NCBI GenBank assembly: GCA_012965445.1
Contig: DTSJ01000038.1
Coordinates: 1-5,676 of the forward strand
Direction of reading: 5' to 3'
DNA: 5,676 bases
Source of the DNA: Candidatus Hydrogenedentota bacterium
GTDB taxonomy: Bacteria; Hydrogenedentota; Hydrogenedentia; Hydrogenedentiales; GCA-2746185
Within the stretch, counting starts at the first letter, position 1. Each line of letters starts with the position of its first letter. Made by a program: the position numbers and the translations under genes. Below the pieces are notes generated by a model, which was not told where the DNA came from, did not search any database, and saw only the letters and a list, made by a program, of their open reading frames with translations. Of the stretch, positions 1-5,388 are shown in pieces.

Positions 1-372
1 GTTGTCGCCCATAAACCAATTGACCGAGTACGTAAACGCCGATATAGGGCCGATTTCGCCGTCCCACACCCTCGATATAGTCGCTGCATGATGCAGGGCT
101 TCCTGCTCAACCAGAGGCTCTAGATCGCCAAGCAGAAACGGAGATGATGCAGTTCCCGAAAAGGTCATCCAGCCCACAGCCACAATCACGAAAGCCGCCA
201 AGCACGCCTGAGCCAGACCCAGCCGCGCATGGCCCTTCAATATTCCCTCAGAAAGCAGCTCATCAAGCCACGGATCGCCCGTCGACTCTTCCTCGGAATG
301 CCGAGGCGTGGAACCATCCTCCTCAGCGGAGTCCTGTGGAGACGAAGCATCTGTAGTATCGGAATCGATCAT
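1..372 (-). CDS. Membrane protein N-terminus, possible GT-C glycosyltransferase (partial, cut by left edge)
   Basis: The reading frame is open from an ATG at 372 to the first base of the window, giving 124 residues with no stop, so the C-terminus is missing. Residues 1-45 are a hydrophilic tail rich in Ser, Asp and Glu, presumably cytoplasmic. Residues 51-71 form one hydrophobic membrane segment. The loop after it contains GDLEPLVEQEALHHA and then AFTYSVNWFMGDN. This resembles the first extracytoplasmic loop of GT-C enzymes of the PMT/TMTC type, where an acidic residue and an 'RPL..lsyalN' stretch precede the next span. That assignment is inference from a short fragment. The gene follows the 403-1734 gene by 30 bp in the same frame, so the two are probably co-transcribed. 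No Shine-Dalgarno sequence is visible, but no other ATG, GTG or TTG lies between the in-frame upstream stop and this ATG. Confidence 0.7.
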   Translation of the reverse strand, partial: MIDSDTTDASSPQDSAEEDGSTPRHSEEESTGDPWLDELLSEGILKGHARLGLAQACLAAFVIVAVGWMTFSGTASSPFLLGDLEPLVEQEALHHAATISRVWDGEIGPISAFTYSVNWFMGDN

Positions 373-402
373 AAAATAAACTGCCAGTTGTAACAGCGAC
401 GA

Positions 403-1734
403 TTATAAGGAATTCGACCCATTCGATAAAAGCGCTCTGGAGCGATAAACCCGCATCCCAAACGCAGCAATCCCCAAAACAATGAATCCCGCGAATCGAA
501 CAGGGTGTGATTCAGACAGGGGATACACCACGATGCCTCGTTCCATATCTACGTCAGCATACCGTATCTTGTAACGCGTGTCGCCCAGAACGAGCGTAAC
601 TCCACTCCCTTCCATCAACCGGATGCCCCCTTCCATCAAAGCAGTCAACGATACCTCATATTCCAACGCGGTCGAGCCGGACACCCGTTGATAGCGAAGC
701 AGGGCATCACCAACGCGGACCGCCTCCCCCTGCCGAACACGCACTCGCGCCACATCGCTGACCAAAACAACTTCCTGAAGCGGCGTCTGATCGAGATTGA
801 CAGCAACTCCGGAGGATTCGTATTGCTCGATTCGAATGTTCATCGAAGTCTGTCCAAGTCTCCATGAATCTCCAATTCGCAAAGACTCCCTCTCCCTTCG
901 GTCGTCAGCATAAAACACCAACGCTTCGATCTCGCCATCGCTAGAGACCACAAACCAAACCTGATGCCCGCTTTCATACTCAAGTTTCACAGCATCGTCT
1001 TCCGATTCCGTAGTTACGATTCTGTTGCTACTCGATCCCTCTTTCTCAACGCGCACCGCAATCGCCGGCACAAGCCCATCCCGACTCTCATGCTTCTCGC
1101 GAAACTCAAGAAGCGTATATACCGTACCGTCGTCCAATTCCAGTCCAGAACCCGGAATCAGGCTGTCGAACCAATATATCCGACCACCTTCCCCCACCCC
1201 CCATCGACCGCGCGACTCCCGATCTGTTTTGGCCTCGATAAACTCCTCGACTGTTTTCCCATCCAGCAATCCAAGTCGAAAGTGGTACTCATCAATCGAG
1301 AGGACTCCATTTCGCCCAAAAATCAGGTTCTCCGTCCAAACACCCTCTTCAAGTGCAATCGATATCGAAATCAATGCCTCCTCACCCGGATCAGGAAGAA
1401 TTCCAACCCACGGACGCACAGTCTCTATGCGAAACTCCATATTCCCCAAGTTAATACGTTCGCCTGCATCAAGCGAAAACAATGAAGTCTCGCCAGCCTC
1501 TTCGACAACCAGGCGGCCACTATTCCTCGTCGCTTTTGCAGAGCCCCGTATCCGAATATAAACAGATTCCGGCCCGTCACCAAACTCAAAAGTGCCGACC
1601 CCCGTGACACTATCTATCTCCGTTAAGGATGCCGATATCGGTGCTGAAAACCAGACCGGTCTCAAGAATATACTGACCTCAAAGGCGAGTCCTGCCAGTG
1701 ATATCAACAGAGCTGAGTAGATCACAGATCGCAT
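403..1734 (-). CDS. Two-span beta-rich envelope protein of unknown function
   Basis: This 443-residue protein belongs to no family I can name with confidence. Residues 5-24 are a hydrophobic membrane segment or uncleaved signal anchor. Residues 414-427 are a second hydrophobic segment followed by a basic tail (RVYRSR). Between them lie about 385 residues with alternating beta-strand character and no cysteine, probably extracytoplasmic. A loose motif recurs, with a Gly or Glu turn, a hydrophobic strand, Leu/Val-Gly, then an aromatic strand: AGERINLGNMEFRIE, IGDSWRLGQTSMNIRIE, QGEAVRVGDALLRYQ and EGSGVTLVLGDTRYKIRY. The last copy, leading directly into the final span, recalls the C-terminus of ResB-type cytochrome c biogenesis proteins, but no conserved ResB residue can be verified. 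A GAG-containing purine stretch 9-10 bases before the ATG may be the ribosome binding site. The gene lies between two probable membrane sugar-transfer genes. Confidence 0.85.
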   Translation of the reverse strand: MRSVIYSALLISLAGLAFEVSIFLRPVWFSAPISASLTEIDSVTGVGTFEFGDGPESVYIRIRGSAKATRNSGRLVVEEAGETSLFSLDAGERINLGNMEFRIETVRPWVGILPDPGEEALISISIALEEGVWTENLIFGRNGVLSIDEYHFRLGLLDGKTVEEFIEAKTDRESRGRWGVGEGGRIYWFDSLIPGSGLELDDGTVYTLLEFREKHESRDGLVPAIAVRVEKEGSSSNRIVTTESEDDAVKLEYESGHQVWFVVSSDGEIEALVFYADDRRERESLRIGDSWRLGQTSMNIRIEQYESSGVAVNLDQTPLQEVVLVSDVARVRVRQGEAVRVGDALLRYQRVSGSTALEYEVSLTALMEGGIRLMEGSGVTLVLGDTRYKIRYADVDMERGIVVYPLSESHPVRFAGFIVLGIAAFGMRVYRSRALLSNGSNSL

Positions 1735-1925
1735 AAATCTTCACTCATTTCGTATCGCGGACACCCGAAACTCCCGCAAAAAGAGTCTAAGGATTCCATC
1801 CGAACACAGTTACGATACAGGGATCTCGTTCGAATTGCACTTGCTTCAGTTGGTTTCGGGCAGAACGTATGCTGCATTGATTTCCCGGAACACGAAACAC
1901 GGACTTTCAAAGAACATTGAACCGC
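1735..1925. other. 191-bp gap between transcription units
   Basis: The gap lies between the stop of the GT-C gene and the start of the two-span protein gene. Short minus-strand frames cross it, but they overlap flanking genes, lack ribosome binding sites and resemble nothing known. A weak minus-strand promoter could be read as TTGCGG, a 17-bp spacer, then GATACG, but only half of the -10 positions match. I see no convincing terminator hairpin. The length suggests that the two downstream genes have their own promoter. Confidence 0.4.
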
Positions 1926-3224
1926 TCACATCAGCGTTCCGAATATCTCGATTGGCCACTCTCGACCCAAGCTCCACGGATTCAAGCGGCACTGCGTTGC
2001 GGAAAACACCGAAATCGAGAGCAGAACAACACATATCCCGACAACGAACCGTGACCGAGTCTGGTTAACGAACTGGCATGCGGGTACCATAAAAAACGGA
2101 GTCGTTATGATCAGCCACCGAAAACCAAACGATGCCCCCCCATAGTTATTGGTACTCGAAACATAATAAGCTCCAAGAATCAGACTTGAACAGACAACGC
2201 CGATACACCAGAGTCGATTCTTCGAATCCCTCTCAAAAAGACTCTTTAACACCGAGATTGCTCCGATCAAGAACAGCGGATACATAATGAAAACCCCAAC
2301 TCGCCCAAACGTCATATTAAACAAATAAAGTCCCCAAGCATGATTCAACGCATCAATCCCCACTGGATTACGCCAATACGATTCTTCGTACATATAATAG
2401 TCGTGATTCATCTGAAACGGCAGCGGGCTTCCAGTGAGCATCAACATAATTCCACTATGAACCGCGACCGGAACAAGAAAACCAGCAACGCCGCACGAAA
2501 CATTTACCTTGGAAAACTTAGCCACAAATCCAACAATCAGAATCAAAACAAATATCGCCGAAGGAAGATCGATCACTACCGCCAGTCCCATGACGATCCC
2601 AAGCAATGTCATCAAAATACCCGTCCCAATACCTTTTCTGTCCTCCAGGGTAATGTAACCCCACATCCCAATCGTCAAACAGGCCGTCGCGGGAACATGA
2701 TTATTCTCCGTCGCAGCATACCCCGCGTATTCAGTCCCCCAAAGAAACGCAAGTAGCCCCATTGCCTGCACCCACGGCTTCGTATCGAAGTAGCGCAGCA
2801 GACTCCAGAACGCAACACCACTCAACAGAAAAGGTAACGTGATGAACGTCAACGTCATCACTTTGAGTGCCTGAAGCCGATCATCCGGTTCTTCAAGGTT
2901 CACTCCCGCCACTCCTCGCAACAGCATATATTCCGCAGTCATCATAAGAGGCATAACCGGAGGTTTGCTCGAATACATTTTCCCGTCCACGCGCACCTTG
3001 TCGATCGTCCCGGATTCGAAAGGATTCTCCTCTTCCGAATTCCCTATCTCCCAGCTTTCATGATGAGCCAGCGCATACACGCTCGCCATGCGGCTGTTCG
3101 CAGTGTCTCCCGAAAAAGGATGGAGAGCGCCCCAAACTGACCACACCCCTGCCGAAACCAATATCGCCCAGCAAAGCCCCGTCCACCCACTCCGGGAAGC
3201 CGAACGCTGCGGCGTGTCTGGCAT
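1926..3224 (-). CDS. GT-C/GT39-like multi-spanning membrane glycosyltransferase
   Basis: This probable polytopic inner-membrane enzyme has 432 residues and many hydrophobic spans. It is likely to transfer a sugar from a lipid-linked donor onto an envelope acceptor, as GT-C (PMT/ArnT-like) enzymes do. After the first span (about 16-34), the loop carries SGDTANSR (38-45), the usual place of the GT-C acidic residue. It continues to TIDKVRVDGKMYSSKPP (73-89), a DKv..dGk.YSsKPP signature I associate with PVC-group GT39-like proteins. NNYGGASFGFRWL in the C-terminal third and the RLNPWS ending also fit that group, so the protein looks complete. The frame is open back to an ATG at 3317, but that would overlap the lipoprotein gene by 89 bp. 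The ATG at 3224 lies 4 bp after the lipoprotein stop, has no Shine-Dalgarno and suits translational coupling. The substrate is unknown. Confidence 0.85.
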   Translation of the reverse strand: MPDTPQRSASRSGWTGLCWAILVSAGVWSVWGALHPFSGDTANSRMASVYALAHHESWEIGNSEEENPFESGTIDKVRVDGKMYSSKPPVMPLMMTAEYMLLRGVAGVNLEEPDDRLQALKVMTLTFITLPFLLSGVAFWSLLRYFDTKPWVQAMGLLAFLWGTEYAGYAATENNHVPATACLTIGMWGYITLEDRKGIGTGILMTLLGIVMGLAVVIDLPSAIFVLILIVGFVAKFSKVNVSCGVAGFLVPVAVHSGIMLMLTGSPLPFQMNHDYYMYEESYWRNPVGIDALNHAWGLYLFNMTFGRVGVFIMYPLFLIGAISVLKSLFERDSKNRLWCIGVVCSSLILGAYYVSSTNNYGGASFGFRWLIITTPFFMVPACQFVNQTRSRFVVGICVVLLSISVFSATQCRLNPWSLGREWPIEIFGTLM

Positions 3225-3228
3225 GTCG

Positions 3229-3825
3229 CTAGTCACGCCAGAAAAGCAGCTTTCGAAATCCGCTCTTCTTTTCCGAATCAAGACCGCCTTCGTCGAATCG
3301 TACCTTAGACGCAGCATCCTTTAATCGGGGATCGGTCTCTTCGGCCACATAAAGAGTTCCAACCTCGCGCCACCGACCGTGACGTAATTCATACGAAAGC
3401 GTTTCATATCCGCTCGACTCATAAAATACAGTGTCGCGGCGCGTGAGCTCACGCTTTCGCTGAAATTTCGTTACATAACGCTGTTTCTTCAACCGAACCT
3501 GGGCCGTATACGGAGTCGTAAGAGACTCTGAAGCCCGGATATCCAGCGAGTAGTTGTCGACCCCTTCCGGATAGGCGACGTACTCCCGATAAAAATATGG
3601 TTTACGGAACGTCATTTGCGCATTCTCTGCCGAATCGTAGCGTTGCAGCTTCGTTAGCGAATCATCTACCAGCGAGTGCAGCTTGTCTTCATAATCACTG
3701 CCGGCTACCTCAATACTCGCGGGAAGCGGGGCAGGCGCGCCTTGACCAGACCGAAACATAGAACAAGCCGGCAGCAATGCGATCAGAACTCCAAACACCA
3801 ATGTTTGCGCACCGCCTGTTTTCAT
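3229..3825 (-). CDS. Lipoprotein of unknown function
   Basis: This 198-residue protein starts with a lipoprotein signal peptide: MK, a hydrophobic core at residues 8-18, then the lipobox LPAC with the acylated cysteine at position 21. The mature protein should be anchored in an envelope membrane. Residues 25-60 are a Pro/Ala-rich linker and a short predicted helix. Residues about 68-160 are rich in Tyr and Arg with beta-strand character. They end in GRWREVGTLYV, a layout seen in small uncharacterised lipoproteins with a single beta domain. The tail is charged and ends in LLFWRD. I do not recognise a family. The start is supported by a strong purine ribosome binding site at the right distance. 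The gene is 4 bp upstream of the GT-C gene, which suggests the two products are made together. A stem-loop precedes it. Confidence 0.85.
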   Translation of the reverse strand: MKTGGAQTLVFGVLIALLPACSMFRSGQGAPAPLPASIEVAGSDYEDKLHSLVDDSLTKLQRYDSAENAQMTFRKPYFYREYVAYPEGVDNYSLDIRASESLTTPYTAQVRLKKQRYVTKFQRKRELTRRDTVFYESSGYETLSYELRHGRWREVGTLYVAEETDPRLKDAASKVRFDEGGLDSEKKSGFRKLLFWRD

Positions 3826-3830
3826 TGCAT

Positions 3831-3836
3831 CCCCCT
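3831..3836 (-). promoter_or_regulatory. Ribosome binding site of the lipoprotein gene
   Basis: On the minus strand AGGGGG sits 5 bases before the ATG at 3825. An ATG at 3830 just upstream reaches a stop two codons later, so the ATG at 3825 is the start. This site contrasts with the GT-C gene that follows, which has no visible Shine-Dalgarno. Confidence 0.65.
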
Positions 3837-3845
3837 TAAACGGAA

Positions 3846-3878
3846 ATTACTCCCGCGCAAATGTTGCGCAGAAGTAAT
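3846..3878 (-). promoter_or_regulatory. 15-bp RNA stem-loop in the leader of the lipoprotein gene
   Basis: Read on the minus strand, the arms are ATTACT-TCT-GCGCAA and TTGCGC-GGG-AGTAAT around a CAT loop. In RNA the middle TCT/GGG block pairs as U-G, C-G, U-G, giving an unbroken 15-bp stem with a 3-base loop. On the plus strand the same block would be C-A, C-G, C-A, so the structure is complete only in the direction in which the genes are transcribed. The stem starts 32 bases after the stop codon of the zinc-ribbon gene and ends 9 bases before the lipoprotein ribosome binding site. The tract after it (TTTCCGTTT) is a poor terminator tail, so a leader or processing element seems more likely than a simple terminator. 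Confidence 0.6.
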
Positions 3879-3885
3879 ACATAGC

Positions 3886-3914
3886 ATTTTAAAGACCCCA
3901 TTGTGAAATTTTAC
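3886..3914 (-). promoter_or_regulatory. Candidate promoter for the lipoprotein and GT-C genes
   Basis: A -10-like TAAAAT (3891-3886, 5 of 6 consensus bases) has a weak -35-like GTAAAA (3914-3909) 17 bp upstream, overlapping the stop codon of the zinc-ribbon gene. Transcription would begin at about 3879-3880, placing the stem-loop at the very 5' end of the message. The -35 match is poor, so this is tentative. Confidence 0.25.
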
Positions 3915-4897
3915 TTCGGGCTGCCCGCTGCTCTGCACTCAAGAGACCGATTATTTCGTTTCGTATCTTCGAGCTTGACGAATTCTGCGCCGGAGATACT
4001 GATCAGTTTGAATCGCTCGGCAATAAGCTCGCCTCGCTTAACAGTTACCTTCGGCGATCCGAAACTATTCAACTGAAATGTAACTGTGTTCGCTACAGGA
4101 TCAATCTTCGCAAGCCACATACGGTAATCAATGTTCTCCTGATTCACCTCCTCCTTGATTTCTGTTGACTTTTGAGACGGGTAAACCTGAACCATTTTCG
4201 ATGCCAATCGAGACGCCTCTTTCAGTGTGTCAGTAGTCCACGATTTCGAGTTCAGTAGAGCATCGATTTCCAAAGCAACCACATCCAGAACATCATCTGC
4301 AATCTTCAAATTCTCAGGACTCGGAGCATTTCTCACTGCTCCAACGGCTACTTCCAGCGCCTCCATCGAATCCCCGTTCGCTTCCAATATAGTCATCGCC
4401 GTATTCACGTTGGCGAACTCTGGCCGAGCTTCAGATTCGTTGTCCAAAGTAGACTTCACAAATCCTGGAGCTTTGACCGCCAGAACCCCAACGATGACCA
4501 ATGCCACGCTGATTTTCGCCACCAGTGCAAGTCGACTTCCCGCCGACGGTCCTGCTATCGATCCTCGTGGAGACATACTCGACGTTCGATCATACTTATC
4601 GAGTTCCGATGATTCGGGCGAGTTCAGTTCATCGAGTTCCGCATAACCTTCGCCGTCAGTTGCGCCTTGCTCGTCCTCAATGCGGAACGACTCCAACGCA
4701 TCCATCACACTGCTAGATAACGCACGGTGATGAACTGTCTCCCCGCCAAGATCATTGATGGAAAGCTGTCTCGATTCTTCTTTAGGTTTCCCGACGATCT
4801 CACCACAGAATTTGCACTTCGATGCCAAAACGCTGATCGGCGTTCTGCAACTAGGACAGGTCCTCATCTTCTCTTCCATCGGTGCTTCGCTGCTCAT
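3911..4897 (-). CDS. Zinc-ribbon protein with one membrane span
   Basis: This 328-residue protein opens with a four-cysteine zinc ribbon: CPSC at 14-17 and CKFC at 28-31. Residues about 40-120 are a low-complexity acidic and Ser-rich linker. Residues 123-141 are a single membrane span, which would place the ribbon in the cytoplasm and the rest outside. Residues about 155-255 look helical. Residues about 260-321 are beta-rich with a pattern of the type 'V.v..GE.i...fkL.sI....v.L.d', which loosely recalls the small periplasmic domain of GspC/PilP secretion and pilus proteins. That likeness is inference. The ATG at 4897 is chosen over Met7 and Met11 because AAGGG (4907-4903) lies 5 bases before it. 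The lipoprotein gene follows after 85 bp. The function is unknown; cytoplasmic sensing linked to an envelope task is possible. Confidence 0.85.
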   Translation of the reverse strand: MSSEAPMEEKMRTCPSCRTPISVLASKCKFCGEIVGKPKEESRQLSINDLGGETVHHRALSSSVMDALESFRIEDEQGATDGEGYAELDELNSPESSELDKYDRTSSMSPRGSIAGPSAGSRLALVAKISVALVIVGVLAVKAPGFVKSTLDNESEARPEFANVNTAMTILEANGDSMEALEVAVGAVRNAPSPENLKIADDVLDVVALEIDALLNSKSWTTDTLKEASRLASKMVQVYPSQKSTEIKEEVNQENIDYRMWLAKIDPVANTVTFQLNSFGSPKVTVKRGELIAERFKLISISGAEFVKLEDTKRNNRSLECRAAGSPK

Positions 4898-4948
4898 CCT
4901 CGCCCTTCCGAATAACCCAGATAATTCCGTACGTCCGTTTATCTCTTA

Positions 4949-4971
4949 AGTATACATCAATCGCGATCAAT
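4949..4971 (-). promoter_or_regulatory. Tandem ATTGAT boxes next to a -10-like TATACT
   Basis: Upstream of the zinc-ribbon gene the minus strand carries two ATTGAT boxes (4971-4966 and 4961-4956) exactly 10 bp apart. A TATACT (4954-4949, 5 of 6 matches to the -10 consensus) follows directly. A degenerate third copy (GTGAT) ends at 4979. There is no good -35 hexamer at 16-18 bp, where the boxes lie instead. This fits an activator-dependent promoter or an operator, but the evidence is motif spacing only. Confidence 0.3.
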
Positions 4972-4999
4972 TTATTCGATCACATTTCAAGCTATACCA

Positions 5000-5028
5000 A
5001 TCGTGTTCCAAGCCCCCTCTCCTGTCAA
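5000..5028 (-). promoter_or_regulatory. Weak candidate promoter with a perfect -35 hexamer
   Basis: TTGACA at 5028-5023 is followed, after 17 bp, by CACGAT at 5005-5000. The -35 is perfect but the -10 matches only three positions. It is an alternative to the TATACT site for transcription of the zinc-ribbon gene. Confidence 0.2.
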
Positions 5029-5054
5029 TTGTAAAATCTCCCCGAACCATCTAC

Positions 5055-5075
5055 AAAAACCAATGCTTATGCACT
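5055..5075 (-). terminator. Weak intrinsic terminator after the aldolase
   Basis: About 20 bases after the aldolase stop the minus strand reads AGTGC-ATAA-GCATT, a 5-bp stem including one G-U pair with a 4-base loop. It is followed by GG and then TTTTT. The stem is short, so termination may be partial. Position and strand fit the 3' end of the aldolase message. Confidence 0.35.
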
Positions 5076-5094
5076 TTCAGCGGACTTTCACCCA

Positions 5095-5388
5095 CTACTC
5101 AGTCGACTCGGGAAGGTACAACTTGCCTTTCAAGCCATAATCCTCCCGAACAGCCAAAAGTTTCCGCATCTGCTCAGAAGTGAGTTCCTCAACGCTCCCA
5201 AACAACTTCGCCGTCAATATACTCTCGGCCGCGTGCTCAATCTTTTCCATCTTGAAGTACGCATCCATCAAATCATCCCCAACTGTGACCGCACCGTGTC
5301 GAACAAGCAACACCGCGTCGCACCCGCGTATCAATTCACGAATAACCATCCCCCCCTCCTTACTCCCAGGTGTCGCGAAGGGGTTCAT
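5095..5388 (-). CDS. Class II aldolase/adducin-family protein, C-terminal part (gene broken)
   Basis: The frame gives 97 residues, less than half of a normal class II aldolase (about 215 residues in E. coli FucA). It begins inside the fold with the strand-turn TPGSKEGG. It continues with CDAVLLVRHGAVTVGDDL, where His31 corresponds to the third zinc-binding histidine of the family. An amphipathic C-terminal helix (AYFKMEKIEHAAESI) and the tail follow. The family cleaves sugar phosphates such as L-fuculose 1-phosphate to dihydroxyacetone phosphate and an aldehyde, or carries out related retro-aldol or epimerase steps; the substrate here is unknown. Family similarity starts at the Pro codon at 5370. 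The ATG at 5388 and the residues MNPF are read from the antisense of the plus-strand half and are not a genuine start. The missing N-terminal half lies on the opposite strand from about 5366 onward. Confidence 0.8.
   Translation of the reverse strand: MNPFATPGSKEGGMVIRELIRGCDAVLLVRHGAVTVGDDLMDAYFKMEKIEHAAESILTAKLFGSVEELTSEQMRKLLAVREDYGLKGKLYLPESTE
5327..5370 (+). repeat. Left arm of a 44-bp perfect inverted repeat inside the aldolase
   Basis: Bases 5327-5370 are the exact reverse complement of 5633-5676. Beyond one mismatch (5371 against 5632) another six bases match (5372-5377 with 5626-5631). On the minus strand the arm encodes PGSKEGGMVIRELI plus part of the next codon, the same peptide that the right arm encodes on the plus strand. 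This is a duplicated stretch of one gene, not a mobile element. Confidence 0.95.

Noticed and set aside
144..356. Plus-strand 70-residue Pro/Ser-rich frame near the left edge
   Set aside because: It is the complement of the partial membrane protein on the minus strand, which has a proper hydrophobic span and a start consistent with its upstream neighbour.
964..1561. Two long overlapping plus-strand open frames of about 175 residues
   Set aside because: They lie antisense to the two-span protein gene, are rich in Ser, Pro and Arg with no recognisable motif, lack ribosome binding sites and overlap each other in different frames.
1722..2034. Minus-strand short frames around the 1735-1925 gap, considered as a small gene or a frameshifted C-terminus of the GT-C protein
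   Set aside because: The GT-C protein already ends with the expected family-like tail (NPWS). The short translations resemble nothing known and have no start signals.
2340..2756. Plus-strand open frame of 138 residues
   Set aside because: It is antisense to the GT-C gene, whose spans and family motifs are clear. The translation is rich in Asn, Arg and Gln, as expected from the complement of hydrophobic codons.
3225..3317. Upstream start of the GT-C gene at 3317, adding 31 residues
   Set aside because: The extension overlaps the lipoprotein coding region by 89 bp and adds a basic, non-hydrophobic stretch. The start at 3224 fits the 4-bp coupling.
4227..4646. Plus-strand open frame of 139 residues with Ser/Ala-rich translation
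   Set aside because: It is antisense to the zinc-ribbon protein gene, with no ribosome binding site or motif.
5086..5094. TGAAAGT direct repeat just after the aldolase stop on the minus strand
   Set aside because: Two 7-base copies in a short AT-rich gap are easily explained by chance and match no known site.
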